A stretch of 64,000 bases of DNA, taken from assembly GCA_025150425.1 (NCBI GenBank), contig CP102281.1, forward strand, positions 1,240,001-1,304,000, given 5' to 3'. How positions within the stretch are numbered: the first letter of the stretch is position 1; each line of letters opens with the position of its first letter. This DNA is from [Eubacterium] siraeum. GTDB lineage: Bacteria; Bacillota; Clostridia; Oscillospirales; Ruminococcaceae. The notes beneath the pieces are model-generated. The model saw only the letters and a program-made list of their open reading frames with translations, searched no databases and was not told the DNA's origin. The position numbers and the translations under genes are program-made. Of the stretch, positions 28,094-36,990 are shown in pieces.

Positions 28094-28468
28094 ATGACTA
28101 TTTCAGAAGTCAGCAAAAAGTACGATATTTCAACCGACACGCTCCGCTACTATGAACGTATCGGCTTACTGCCCCCTGTTCCGAGAACAAAGAGCGGTCT
28201 GCGTGATTATGACGAGAATTCCTGCAAATCCGTAGAGTTTATCAAGTGTATGCGTAACGCAGGACTTCCCATTGAGGCACTTATAGAATATATGACGCTT
28301 TTCAAAGAGGGCGACTCTACCGCAGAAGCCCGTATGGCGATACTCATAGAACAGCGTGAGGCACTTATAAGCAGGATTGAAGAAATGCAGAGTACGCTTT
28401 CCCGCCTTGACAAGAAAATCGAAATGTACAAGGGTATGTGTTCGCCCGGTTGTTGCGGTAACAAGTAG
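28094..28468 (+). CDS. MerR-family transcriptional regulator (AdhR/NmlR-like)
   Basis: 124 residues. The N-terminal winged helix (ISEVSKKYDISTDTLRYYER) is followed by the GLRDYDE wing and a long dimerisation helix (about 75-112), ending in MCSPGCCGNK with three Cys. It resembles the AdhR/NmlR branch, which senses electrophiles such as aldehydes. mgsA, a methylglyoxal maker, is 4.4 kb upstream but the link is only suggestive. It is alone in its transcription unit, flanked by terminators, so it is at least autoregulated. The Cys-rich tail may bind metal or react with thiol stress. Confidence 0.85.
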   Translation: MTISEVSKKYDISTDTLRYYERIGLLPPVPRTKSGLRDYDENSCKSVEFIKCMRNAGLPIEALIEYMTLFKEGDSTAEARMAILIEQREALISRIEEMQSTLSRLDKKIEMYKGMCSPGCCGNK

Positions 28469-28475
28469 GATTATA

Positions 28476-28513
28476 AAAACAGCGCCCGTGTAAAGCCACA
28501 CGGACGCTGTTTT
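28476..28513. terminator. Bidirectional terminator, merR / DUF4364
   Basis: AAAACAGCG and CCGTGT pair with ACACGG and CGCTGTTTT around a single mismatch; T-rich on both strands. Sits between convergent genes. Confidence 0.85.
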
Positions 28514-28530
28514 ATATGCAGTTTAATTAT

Positions 28531-29130
28531 TTAAATCTTCGTATCATCAAGCACTTCCTGTATCTCCTTTTCCGATACGGTGAGATACCCTTGAATAAAT
28601 GAATTCAGTACGTTTCTGTACGCACCCACAGGATTGTCGAAAACCCTCTTTTCCATCTGTTCGGCGCTTTCCTTTGTCGGAGCGTAGATTTTAAGCTCCA
28701 TAAGATCCGTTCCGCCCATCTCGTTTATAAACCGTATGCAAAGCTGATAGCCGCCTTGCTCGACCTTTACTATCTCGGTCTTGACGGTTTTTTCGAGCCG
28801 TGAATGTGAAGTGATTTTCTTTGCGTAGTATATCGTGTCCTCCCTTATCGAAAGGGGAATAGTGTAAGCAAGCTCGATAGCGAGATATTCACTCTTCGCC
28901 GTAGGCAGACAGGTTTCGTCATTGCCGGCTTTTTCGCAGATTATAAGACCCTTATCTTCCATATCGAAAAGACAGCAGATAAGATCGAAATACATTACAA
29001 AATCGTGGTCGACCGTGCATCGCATAAGCTCGTCTTTTGTGATACTGCCGACCTTGTACAGAATATATGCCACAAGCACCTCAATGTCCTTGCGGTCATA
29101 GAGCGTGTATTTAGGAACCGGTATACTCAT
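28531..29130 (-). CDS. DUF4364 family protein
   Basis: 199 residues. The N-terminal pattern (DRKDIEVLVAYILYKVGSITKDEL, then a winged-helix-like region to about 75) and the following alpha/beta part resemble the DUF4364 family of clostridial proteins, which look like winged-helix DNA-binding proteins of unknown role. It starts 26 bp after aroC on the same strand, so it is likely the last gene of the aroA-aroC unit. CTGAAAGGAGGAG precedes the ATG. Confidence 0.6.
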   Translation of the reverse strand: MSIPVPKYTLYDRKDIEVLVAYILYKVGSITKDELMRCTVDHDFVMYFDLICCLFDMEDKGLIICEKAGNDETCLPTAKSEYLAIELAYTIPLSIREDTIYYAKKITSHSRLEKTVKTEIVKVEQGGYQLCIRFINEMGGTDLMELKIYAPTKESAEQMEKRVFDNPVGAYRNVLNSFIQGYLTVSEKEIQEVLDDTKI

Positions 29131-29156
29131 ATTGCTCCTCCTTTCAGATATGAACG

Positions 29157-30233
29157 TCAGATAACATAAGATAAAATCGCAAGGTTTGCCGCCGACTCAA
29201 TGCAGGGTACAGCCCTCGGAACGATGCAGGGATCGTGCCTGCCCTTGATACCAAGCGTTTCTTCCGTCATAGTGGTATAATCAACTGTTTTCTGAAGACG
29301 GGCGATTGACGGGGTAGGCTTCATCGCAACATGGAATACTATAGGCATACCGCTTGTGATACCGCCTAAAATGCCTCCGTGGTTATTCGTCCTTGTCCTG
29401 ATTTCGCCATTTTCAATGCAGAACTCGTCATTGTTGTTACTGCCGTACATATTCGCAACATCAAAGCCTGCGCCGAATTCAATGCCCTTGACAGCAGGCA
29501 CGCCGAATACCGCCTGTGAAATCCTGTTTTCGATGCCGTCGAACATAGGCGAGCCTATGCCCGCAGGAAGTCCGACCGCCGCATATTCGATAATTCCGCC
29601 TACCGAATCGAGCTTTGCCGCCGCATCTGCTATAACATCTCTCATCTGCTGTTCAACATCAGTATTGATAAGCGGAAGATAGCGGCTTCTGACCTGCTTT
29701 AATTGCTCAGCATTCACGTTCACAGGGTCAAAGCGTTCATCGCCTGCGTCCATTATTGACAGGATATGCGCCCCCGTGGTTATCCCCTTGCTTTCGAGTA
29801 TCTGCGATGCTATCGCTCCCGCAAAAACCAGCGGTGCGGTAATTCTTCCCGAAAAATGTCCACCGCCACGCAGATCGTTACTGCCGTTATAACGCACATA
29901 TCCCGTATAATCGGCGTGACCGGGTCGTGCAAGGTGGCTCACGCTCTTATAATCAGCCGAATGCTGATCTGTATTCTGTATCACAGCGCAAAGGGGAGTG
30001 CCTGTCAGCACACCGTCCACCATTCCCGATACTACATTCGGGAAATCCTTCTCACTGCGCATTGTGCTTGTGCCGTCTTTCTTCGGCGCACGTCTTGCCA
30101 TAAAGTCAAGCACAGCGTCAAAGTCGATTCCGATTCCACCCGGAAGCCCGTCTATCACAACACCGATAGCCTTTCCGTGCGATTCGCCGAATATTGAAAC
30201 CGAAAGCTCTCCGAATTTAAACGCTGATGACAT
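29157..30233 (-). CDS. aroC: Chorismate synthase
   Basis: Makes chorismate from EPSP, using reduced FMN. 358 residues with the family signatures GESHGKAIGVVIDGLPGG, ARPGHADYTG, RGGGHFSGR and a C-terminal region RHDPCIVPRAVP. The start overlaps the end of aroA by 17 bp, so the two shikimate genes are translationally coupled. Confidence 0.96.
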   Translation of the reverse strand: MSSAFKFGELSVSIFGESHGKAIGVVIDGLPGGIGIDFDAVLDFMARRAPKKDGTSTMRSEKDFPNVVSGMVDGVLTGTPLCAVIQNTDQHSADYKSVSHLARPGHADYTGYVRYNGSNDLRGGGHFSGRITAPLVFAGAIASQILESKGITTGAHILSIMDAGDERFDPVNVNAEQLKQVRSRYLPLINTDVEQQMRDVIADAAAKLDSVGGIIEYAAVGLPAGIGSPMFDGIENRISQAVFGVPAVKGIEFGAGFDVANMYGSNNNDEFCIENGEIRTRTNNHGGILGGITSGMPIVFHVAMKPTPSIARLQKTVDYTTMTEETLGIKGRHDPCIVPRAVPCIESAANLAILSYVI

Positions 30234-31434
30234 CTGCTATACCTCCGAGCGCCCTGAAATCATCAAAAAATCCCGGATAGGATTTGTTTGTACATTCTGC
30301 GCCTTTTATAATTACCTCGCCTGTTGATCTTGTAGCCGCAACAGCGCCTGCCATTGCTATCCTGTGATCGTTATAATTGCGTACCGTACCGCCCTTGAAC
30401 GCTTCAACAGGGAATATTTCTATGCTGTTTTCCGTAGAAATTGCTTTACCGCCTAAATCGTTTATAAGCTCTGTGGTGGCGGCAAGACGGTCGCATTCCT
30501 TGATGCGTAATCTCTCGCAGTTGATTATCCTGCACGGCTTTTCCCGGAAGCTCATCATCACCGCAATCGCAGGAACGAGGTCGGGAATATCCGATGCATC
30601 TATTACCGACAGATCGCCGCCGTTTCTGAATTTTTCGGCAATGTCAACTATAGCCTTATCGCCCTGCACGCTGTTCAGGTTGAGATTTGTAAGTTCTATA
30701 TCCGAGCCTGCACAGTTTGCCGCAAGAAAAAATGCGCTCTGCGACATATCGGCCTCCACCGTGCAATTATGCGGCTGATACTTCTGACCGCCTTTTATAA
30801 AATAACCGTTCTCTGTTTCGCTAACCCCGACCCCGAACTGCTTCATGCAATCTATTGTAATATTGACATAAGGCTTCGACTCAAGACTGGTAGTAAGAAT
30901 TATCTCGCTGTCCTTTGAAAGTACAGAGAGTGCGAACAGTAGCCCTGTTATAAACTGCGATGAAACACTTCCGTCAATATAATACTTTCCGCCGCTTAAC
31001 TTGCCCTTGATCCTGTACGGCATCGAAAGCGTTTCGAACACAGCGCCGTTTTCTGTCATAGGCTCAATCAGCGGCGTTATAGGTCTTTCGGGGAGTTTTC
31101 CTCTGCCCGTAAATTCCGCTTCACAGCCGAAAGCCGAGAATATCGGTATCATAAATCTTAGCGTTGAGCCGCTTTCAAAGCAATCCACTGCGGCTTTTTC
31201 TGAGGGCTGAGTTATTCCCGTAATGTCATAACTGCCGTCTTTGCCGTTTATTTTTACGCCGAGTGCCGTCAATGCGTTTATTGTTGCGTGCAGATCCATA
31301 CACTCAAGCAGGTTATCTATATGCGTCGTACCGTCGCAAAAAGCCGCACATATTAGCATCCTGTGAGAAATGCTCTTTGACGGCGGCACTATCAGCTTTC
31401 CGCTGAGCTTTGACGGTGTTATTTTTATATCCAT
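30217..31434 (-). CDS. aroA: 3-phosphoshikimate 1-carboxyvinyltransferase (EPSP synthase)
   Basis: Joins shikimate-3-phosphate and PEP to EPSP. 405 residues; the substrate-binding PPSKSISHRMLI at the N-terminus, the phosphate-binding GSTLRFMIP near residue 88, and the late NDHRIAMAG motif are visible. It is slightly shorter than the 420-430 typical of the family. Its promoter is TTGACT-17-TATTAT at 31469-31497. Confidence 0.95.
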   Translation of the reverse strand: MDIKITPSKLSGKLIVPPSKSISHRMLICAAFCDGTTHIDNLLECMDLHATINALTALGVKINGKDGSYDITGITQPSEKAAVDCFESGSTLRFMIPIFSAFGCEAEFTGRGKLPERPITPLIEPMTENGAVFETLSMPYRIKGKLSGGKYYIDGSVSSQFITGLLFALSVLSKDSEIILTTSLESKPYVNITIDCMKQFGVGVSETENGYFIKGGQKYQPHNCTVEADMSQSAFFLAANCAGSDIELTNLNLNSVQGDKAIVDIAEKFRNGGDLSVIDASDIPDLVPAIAVMMSFREKPCRIINCERLRIKECDRLAATTELINDLGGKAISTENSIEIFPVEAFKGGTVRNYNDHRIAMAGAVAATRSTGEVIIKGAECTNKSYPGFFDDFRALGGIADVISV

Positions 31435-31468
31435 TGTGTTTCACCCTTGATATACGTTTATTTAATTA

Positions 31469-31497
31469 ATAATACTATAAAACAGCCCAAAAGTCAA
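31469..31497 (-). promoter_or_regulatory. Putative promoter of aroA-aroC
   Basis: Minus-strand TTGACT (31492-31497), 17-bp spacer, TATTAT (31469-31474), 35 bp before the aroA start. Confidence 0.65.
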
Positions 31498-31518
31498 GAA
31501 AATCACACTCCGGTAACA

Positions 31519-31550
31519 CAAAAACCCTCCCCGAAATCTCGGAGAGGGTA
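31519..31550 (-). terminator. Terminator of rplM-rpsI
   Basis: On the minus strand ACCCTCTCCGA pairs with TCGGGGAGGGT, followed by TTTTTG. It lies about 80 bp after the rpsI stop. The gap between (31551-31631) holds repeated ATCCGAT heptamers and a small CTCG/CGAG hairpin. Confidence 0.85.
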
Positions 31551-31631
31551 GTTGTCATTAAATTGTCTCGCATCCGATACGAGTAAATCTTAAAGCCCAC
31601 ATCCGATAAGATCCGATGTATAGGGCAGTGA

Positions 31632-32030
31632 TTATCTCTTTGAGAACTGGGGAGCACGACGTGCAGCCTTTAAGCCGTACTTCTTTCTTTCCTTCATTCT
31701 GGGGTCACGAGTTAAGAAGCCTGCCTTCTTGAGTACGGGACGAAGCTCGTCGCTGTACTGAAGTAAAGCTCTTGAAAGGCCGTGGCGGATAGCGCCTGCC
31801 TGACCTGTAACACCGCCGCCTGCAACTGTGCAGACAATGTCAAACTTCTCTGTTGTTCCTGTAAGAGCGAGAGGCTGACGAACGATGAGCTTTAATGTCT
31901 CAAGACCGAAATAATCGTCGATGCCACGACCGTTTACAGTGATAACACCGCTGCCGGGATAAACACGTACTCTGGCAACTGAGTGCTTTCTTCTACCTGT
32001 TCCGTAGTAATAAGGCTTTGATTCGTACAT
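31632..32030 (-). CDS. rpsI: 30S ribosomal protein S9
   Basis: 132 residues; [19 protein letters not shown] at the N-terminus, [19 protein letters not shown] in the middle and the basic C-terminal tail ending in FSKR that reaches the P-site tRNA. Follows rplM by 12 bp. Confidence 0.98.
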   Translation of the reverse strand: MYESKPYYYGTGRRKHSVARVRVYPGSGVITVNGRGIDDYFGLETLKLIVRQPLALTGTTEKFDIVCTVAGGGVTGQAGAIRHGLSRALLQYSDELRPVLKKAGFLTRDPRMKERKKYGLKAARRAPQFSKR

Positions 32031-32042
32031 TGTTATCCCTCC

Positions 32043-32471
32043 TTAATATTTGAATTCTTCGGGCTTCTGAGCGCCGTTCTTGTGCTCTGCACCTGCATAA
32101 AGACGCATTCTTGTTGCGGCCTTTCTGCCAAGTGTATTGTTGGGGAGCATACCCTCAATTGCGAGCTGCATAGCCTTTTCGGGCTTCTCGCTCATGAGCT
32201 TGCTGTACTGTACTTCCTTAAGACCGCCGATGTAGCCGGTGTGCCATCTGTAGTACTTGTTCTCAAGCTTGTTGCCTGTTAAAACTGCCTTTGCGCAGTT
32301 AATTATGATTACATGATCGCCACAGTCGCAGTGAGGTGCGTATGTGGGCTTGTGCTTACCACGGAGAATGTGAGCGGCCTTTGCAGCAACACGGCCGAGG
32401 GGCTTTCCTGCTGCATCGAGAATATACCACTTACGTTCAACTGTTTCAGCTTTAGGCATAAATGTTGACAT
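32043..32471 (-). CDS. rplM: 50S ribosomal protein L13
   Basis: 142 residues with the L13 start (ERKWYILDAAGKPLGRVA), LRGKHKPTYAPH and GMLPNNTLGRKA. First gene of the rplM-rpsI operon, with a short hairpin leader. Confidence 0.98.
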   Translation of the reverse strand: MSTFMPKAETVERKWYILDAAGKPLGRVAAKAAHILRGKHKPTYAPHCDCGDHVIIINCAKAVLTGNKLENKYYRWHTGYIGGLKEVQYSKLMSEKPEKAMQLAIEGMLPNNTLGRKAATRMRLYAGAEHKNGAQKPEEFKY

Positions 32472-32498
32472 TCTGATTCTTTCCTTTCAATTACTCTT

Positions 32499-32567
32499 GA
32501 GGTTTGACCTCTGTTTGATTATTTTCACAACGTTTAATATTATAGCCATCCGTCAGCCTTTTGTCAA
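32499..32567 (-). promoter_or_regulatory. rplM promoter and short hairpin leader
   Basis: Minus-strand TTGACA (32562-32567), 17-bp spacer, TATAAT (32539-32544). The leader carries the hairpin GAGGTCAAACCTC (32499-32512), in the position of the L13 autoregulatory leader known in Firmicutes. Identity with that leader family is inference. Confidence 0.65.
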
Positions 32568-32837
32568 ACGAATTTTCACGCAAAATCTAAATATATATCT
32601 ATTTCTCTTTAAATCTCTTTAAATATCGCTGTTTCTCTCTATTTCTCTCTTGCGATTTCATTTTATTTCTGCCTGTTGCAAATAAGTACGTTTTTCTTGA
32701 TATTTTGCCGTTATGCTTTTGTTTTTGCAGTAAGACTCTTTTACCGTTTCATTATCGGATGTCAGCCGTAAAAGCAGGATAAAGCGCTGTAAAAACACAT
32801 TTTCGGTAATATGTAATCTCGTTTATCCCGATTCATC
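32568..32837. other. AT-rich intergenic region with pyrimidine-rich repeats
   Basis: No gene is supported here. Bases about 32590-32650 are made of near-repeats of TTTCTCT and TCTCTTTAAA on the plus strand (poly-purine on the other). CTTTTAC / GTAAAAG (about 32739-32774) may form a weak hairpin. A TATAAT at 32873-32878 lies 20 bp before the glycosylase gene, without a convincing -35. Confidence 0.4.
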
Positions 32838-32897
32838 TTGCAATTAATGCTGTTTTGTGCTATTCTGAATGTTATAATAATAAAAGGAGCAACGCTA

Positions 32898-33383
32898 ATG
32901 ACGCAATATCACAATATCCCGCCCGTGTACGACAAAAACAGCCGTATACTTATATTAGGCTCGTTTCCGTCCGTGAAGTCACGGGAGGCACAGTTTTTCT
33001 ACGGACACCCTCAGAACCGTTTCTGGAAGGTGATGTCGGCGGTTCTTGACTGCGACCTGCCTGTAACGGTACAGCAGAAGAAGCTGATGCTGTTAAGTCA
33101 TAATATCGCCGTATGGGATGTTATCGGTTCGTGTGAAATAACAGGCTCGTCTGATGCCACCATAAGCTCGGTAGTCCCGAACGATATAGCCGGACTTGTA
33201 GCCGAAACTTCTGTTACAAGAATTTTCGCAAACGGTGCGACCTCTTATAATATGTATAAGCGATATTGCCGTGACAATGTCGGAATAGAAGCCGTAAAAC
33301 TGCCGTCAACCAGCCCCGCAAACGCAGCTTTCTCGCTTGAACGGCTCATATCCGTATGGAAATCTCAGATTCTGTCACAGTAG
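32898..33383 (+). CDS. Uracil/deoxyinosine DNA glycosylase (UDG superfamily, family 6-like)
   Basis: 161 residues. ILGSFPSVKSREAQFFYGHPQNRFW is the N-terminal active-site region of the hypoxanthine/mismatch type of UDG-superfamily enzymes, followed by NIAVWDVIGSCEITGSSDATI and the C-terminal SPAN motif in PSTSPANAAF. Such enzymes remove deaminated bases (hypoxanthine, uracil) from DNA. The start at 32898 follows AAAAGGAGC; the in-frame ATG at 32838 has no such site. Its end overlaps a convergent small gene by 19 bp. Confidence 0.85.
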   Translation: MTQYHNIPPVYDKNSRILILGSFPSVKSREAQFFYGHPQNRFWKVMSAVLDCDLPVTVQQKKLMLLSHNIAVWDVIGSCEITGSSDATISSVVPNDIAGLVAETSVTRIFANGATSYNMYKRYCRDNVGIEAVKLPSTSPANAAFSLERLISVWKSQILSQ

Positions 33384-33622
33384 CTTATGGTAATATTCCG
33401 CTCCTTTGCGTTCTTTATCAGATGGTCAAGCCTTATAAGTATCGCCTTTTCTTCATAGACGATTGCTTCGATTTTTTCGGGGTCTGTTTCCATATCGAAA
33501 AGCTGACGTGTCTTTTCGAGCCTGCTTTGAAGATACTCCAGCCGTGAACGCATTTCTTCGGCTTCGCTGAAAGTATGCTCCTTGCTTTCCGCTTTAAATA
33601 ATCTGCAAAAATTCAAGCACAT
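33365..33622 (-). CDS. Small helical protein, possibly DUF2508-like
   Basis: 85 residues, almost all predicted helix/coiled coil (SEAEEMRSRLEYLQSRLEKT and a second helix around EAIVYEEKAILIRLDHLI). The pattern is like small YaaL/DUF2508 proteins but I am not sure. GAAAGGACGG precedes the ATG at 33622, and this site lies in the 3' arm of a hairpin. It follows pepV by 56 bp on the same strand. Confidence 0.55.
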   Translation of the reverse strand: MCLNFCRLFKAESKEHTFSEAEEMRSRLEYLQSRLEKTRQLFDMETDPEKIEAIVYEEKAILIRLDHLIKNAKERNITISYCDRI

Positions 33623-33627
33623 AAAAT

Positions 33628-33672
33628 GCCCGTCCTTTCAAAGAGTTTTTACATTCTATGAAAGTGACGGGC
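33628..33672 (-). promoter_or_regulatory. Hairpin between pepV and the small helical gene
   Basis: On the minus strand GCCCGTC-A-CTTTCA pairs with TGAAAG-GACGGGC. The 3' arm contains the ribosome binding site of the next ORF, so the hairpin could block its translation, or act as a weak terminator of pepV (followed by ATTTTAT). Confidence 0.5.
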
Positions 33673-33678
33673 TTAAAA

Positions 33679-35064
33679 TTACCGACAGAGCCTTTCTATT
33701 GCTTTTGCGAAAATTACCGTGTTGTCGAGAAGCTCCCCGACAGGCACGAATTCGTCCGCACCGTGTATCCTGTAATCCGTGTCGGGATGTTCAACGCCGA
33801 AGGCGACACCGCCCTCGATCCCGTGTACATAGGTTCCTCCGCCGATAGCTATACATTCGCCTTTTTTGCCGGTATGCTCTTCGTATACATCAAGAAGCGT
33901 CTTTACAAGAAAGCTGTCGGGAGAGGCATAATGAGCGTTTGTGCCTGTAAACTCCGCTATTGAAATACCCGTGCCGTCTACGGCATTTTCCAGCTTGCTT
34001 TTCAGCTGAGATAATGTCATACTCATCGGAAATCTTATGTCGGTGCTAAAGTCAAGTCTGCCGTTTTCAGCGTTTATAAGGCTTAAAACGCAGGTAAGTG
34101 CACCCGATTTATCCTCGCAGGCTATCCCCAGTGAAGAACCGTCTGTTTCTCCGTATGGATAACGTTTCAGAATATCACCGAACAGTGTTTTTGTTTCATG
34201 CTTAATATCAAGCGTCACAAGCATTTCGAGCATTGCCGTTATTGCATTTTTCGCCTTTTGCGGAGTAGATGCGTGAGCAGATTCGCCCTTGCAGATAACT
34301 TTTATACCGTTTCCCGTCTGTTCTGCGGTAAAGCAACAGCTGTTCTTGTTATTTGCAATATATGAACAAACAGCCTCCTCGTGCTTTGAAGCGAGAACTG
34401 CGTAACACTCGGCAGGAACGGCGTTTATCACCTGTCCGCCGCTGATTTCCAAAATGTCGTCATTGCTCATTTGTGCCGTGTACTGTGTCCTTGCCATACC
34501 TTTTTCGCAGTTTATAAGCGGATAGGATGCATCGGGAGTAAACACCATCGAAGGCATCTCGTCATTTCTGAGATAATATTCAATATCGGCAGAGCCGTTT
34601 TCCTCGTTTGTACCGAATATCAGCCGTACACCCTTTGACAGCTTTACGCCAAGCTCTTTTATGCTGTACAGAGCGTAAAGTGCGGATACCGCAGGTCCTT
34701 TATCGTCGGTTACACCTCTGCCATAGAGAATACCGTCCTTTTCGGTGACCTTGAAGGGATCATACGTCCAGCCTTTACCGGCGGGAACAATGTCAAGGTG
34801 GCACAGCACCGCAAGAGAAGGCTTGCTTTCGCCGTTGGGAAGATAGTCGGCCGTTGCGTAATAATTTTCACGGTTATTTACCGTAAAGCCCATTTCTTCG
34901 GCTTTGTCAAGTATTATTCCGAGTGCCTTTGCAGGCTCTTTTCCGAAGAGAAAATTTTCTTCCGCTTTTCCTTCTATGCTCGGCACTTCTACAAGCGTTG
35001 ACAGCAGAGAAATAATATCTTCCTTGTTTTTCTCCGCAAAATTTCTGTATTTTCTGTTATCCAT
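33679..35064 (-). CDS. pepV: Dipeptidase PepV (M20 family)
   Basis: 461-residue metallopeptidase. First metal site LCHLDIVPAGKGW, the bridging acid in GRGVTDDKGP, EENGS for the catalytic Glu and next ligand, and a C-terminal HG near GGGTYVHGIEGG. The long inserted lid domain is that of PepV-type dipeptidases, which cleave dipeptides with broad specificity. Promoter TTGACC-17-TATAAT lies at 35095-35123. Confidence 0.9.
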   Translation of the reverse strand: MDNRKYRNFAEKNKEDIISLLSTLVEVPSIEGKAEENFLFGKEPAKALGIILDKAEEMGFTVNNRENYYATADYLPNGESKPSLAVLCHLDIVPAGKGWTYDPFKVTEKDGILYGRGVTDDKGPAVSALYALYSIKELGVKLSKGVRLIFGTNEENGSADIEYYLRNDEMPSMVFTPDASYPLINCEKGMARTQYTAQMSNDDILEISGGQVINAVPAECYAVLASKHEEAVCSYIANNKNSCCFTAEQTGNGIKVICKGESAHASTPQKAKNAITAMLEMLVTLDIKHETKTLFGDILKRYPYGETDGSSLGIACEDKSGALTCVLSLINAENGRLDFSTDIRFPMSMTLSQLKSKLENAVDGTGISIAEFTGTNAHYASPDSFLVKTLLDVYEEHTGKKGECIAIGGGTYVHGIEGGVAFGVEHPDTDYRIHGADEFVPVGELLDNTVIFAKAIERLCR

Positions 35065-35094
35065 TCCGACACTTCCTTTTGATTTTGTATCATT

Positions 35095-35123
35095 ATTATA
35101 CTACTCAGAACCGAAAAGGTCAA
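35095..35123 (-). promoter_or_regulatory. Putative promoter of pepV
   Basis: Minus-strand TTGACC (35118-35123), 17-bp spacer, TATAAT (35095-35100). Back-to-back with the promoter at 35133-35161. Confidence 0.7.
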
Positions 35124-35132
35124 TTAATTCAT

Positions 35133-35161
35133 TTGACATTTTTTGTGAAGCATGGTATACT
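35133..35161 (+). promoter_or_regulatory. Putative promoter of the 35.2-40.7 kb operon
   Basis: TTGACA (35133-35138), 17-bp spacer, TATACT (35156-35161), 36 bp before the first gene of the two-gene unit. Confidence 0.75.
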
Positions 35162-35197
35162 AATTAAAATATCTATATGCTTCAGGGAGGATACCCT

Positions 35198-36973
35198 ATG
35201 AGTGCAAAAACCCCTATCAGCAGTAATTTAAAGCTGTTCAGAGCAAAGAAAAAACTTCTTAAGGATTTCATAACCAATGACCCTTATCTTTCGGGAGAAC
35301 TGGGCAATTATAAACACGGCACACTTTTCAGACACGACATTGTATTTATCAGCATAACAGACGGGAGCCATACCGCCGATTTGTTCATCGGAGAAGGTGA
35401 GGACTTTTTGTCGGCATTCGCCTCGGCTATGAACAGTGCCGAAAAGTACGTTTCGGATAATGATATTGTTCCGCTGTGGGTAAAGGTTGACTGTGTAAAC
35501 AGCTGTAAGATCTGTACCCGTGCGGAATTTGAGGAAGAAATACGCTCAAGCCGTGAATTTTTCTTCAAAAAAGGCGTCAGCTTCGATACAGGCTTTGAAA
35601 CCGCACTTCTTGAAGCACAGCTCAATTGCTGCGGACTTATAAACTATAAGAACGGCACTCTTGACGATAATAAAATCAGGGATTTCCTCAGCAGCCGCAC
35701 CACCCTTGAATCAATCCCCGACAATGTGTTATCGTTTACAACAGTCGGATATATCTGTGACGAAAACAAAAAGCTGTACAAGCTATATCCCGATGAGGAA
35801 AACTACGGCAGAAGAATTGTGTCGGAGCTGACAAAAGACGATATTAAGCAGGTCATAGAAACGTCATCGGTATATCTTGCGAATGCCGTCAAAGATAACG
35901 GGCAGTTTGATTACGGCGTAAATCCCGTGAACGATTTTCATTTCGTTACATATAACATACTGCGTCATTCCGGTACTATCTGGAGCCTTATAATGCAGTA
36001 CGACACCACAAAGGACGAAAAACTCGTACCGAAGATCGAAAGCACGATAGACTTCCTTATGCAGAGCATAGAATATTCCGACAGCGACCACGCCTATCTT
36101 GTAGAACGTAAGTCGGATGAAATAAAACTCGGCGGTAACGCTATCGCTATAGTGACCTTGTCCACCTATGCCGCCGTATTTGACAGCGACAGGTATGATA
36201 AGCTGATAGCCGCTCTTGCAAACTCTGTTCTTGATATGCAGGAAGAGGACGGCAGCTATTATCACGTTTTATCATTCCCCGATTTTCAGCGCAAGGAACG
36301 TGACAGAATCGTGTACTATGACGGCGAGGCGACATTTGCACTTGCGAGAGCGTACAGTATCACAAAAGACAACCGTTATCTTGATGCCGCAGAAAAAGCG
36401 CTCGATTATTTCATCAAGAATGATTATACACGTTTTTGCGACCACTGGATAGCGTATGCGGTAAACGAGGTCACTATCCACGACCCGAAGGAACGCTATC
36501 TGAACTTCGGTCTTAAGAACGCAAACGATAATCTGAACAAGATTTTCAATCAGGATACGACCTTCCATACATTCCTTGAGCTTCTTATGGCGGCTTTCAG
36601 CCTTTACGAGAGAATAAAAGAGAAGAATATATATGTGTCATATATGCAGAGATTCAACTTTGAAGCATTTATCAGGACGATTTACCGACGCGCGCATTAT
36701 ATGCTTGGCGGCTATCTCTATCCCGAGATAGCAATGTATATGAAGGTGCCGGAATCGGTAGTATACACTTTCTGCGTGCGTCATGACAGCTACAGAATAA
36801 GAATAGACGATGTTCAGCATTATATCGGCGGTTATTATAATTTCTACAGAAATTTTGACAAGCTGAACGAATATTACAAGCAAATCACAGATAAGCCGAA
36901 AACGCGGCAGAGCGAAACGCCCGTAGACAGCGAGAGAGCCTCGTTTGTCAACTGGATACTCAGCAATATCTGA
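35198..36973 (+). CDS. Uncharacterised protein with alpha/alpha-toroid-like C-terminal half
   Basis: 591 residues. The start at 35198 follows GGGAGG (the ATG at 35177 precedes it). Residues about 1-190 form an alpha/beta region with several Cys and no motif I can name. From about 200 to 480 repeated helix pairs (YNILRHSGTIWSLIMQYDTT; NAIAIVTLSTYAAVF; YDGEATFALARAYSIT; RYLDAAEKALDYFIK) give the look of a six-hairpin/toroid fold seen in glycosidases and related enzymes. No signal peptide or membrane helix. It is 17 bp upstream of the 1226-residue gene and shares its promoter and terminator, so the two products probably work together, perhaps on a polysaccharide. Function unknown. Confidence 0.7.
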   Translation: MSAKTPISSNLKLFRAKKKLLKDFITNDPYLSGELGNYKHGTLFRHDIVFISITDGSHTADLFIGEGEDFLSAFASAMNSAEKYVSDNDIVPLWVKVDCVNSCKICTRAEFEEEIRSSREFFFKKGVSFDTGFETALLEAQLNCCGLINYKNGTLDDNKIRDFLSSRTTLESIPDNVLSFTTVGYICDENKKLYKLYPDEENYGRRIVSELTKDDIKQVIETSSVYLANAVKDNGQFDYGVNPVNDFHFVTYNILRHSGTIWSLIMQYDTTKDEKLVPKIESTIDFLMQSIEYSDSDHAYLVERKSDEIKLGGNAIAIVTLSTYAAVFDSDRYDKLIAALANSVLDMQEEDGSYYHVLSFPDFQRKERDRIVYYDGEATFALARAYSITKDNRYLDAAEKALDYFIKNDYTRFCDHWIAYAVNEVTIHDPKERYLNFGLKNANDNLNKIFNQDTTFHTFLELLMAAFSLYERIKEKNIYVSYMQRFNFEAFIRTIYRRAHYMLGGYLYPEIAMYMKVPESVVYTFCVRHDSYRIRIDDVQHYIGGYYNFYRNFDKLNEYYKQITDKPKTRQSETPVDSERASFVNWILSNI

Positions 36974-36990
36974 TTTTGAGAGGATAGCTT

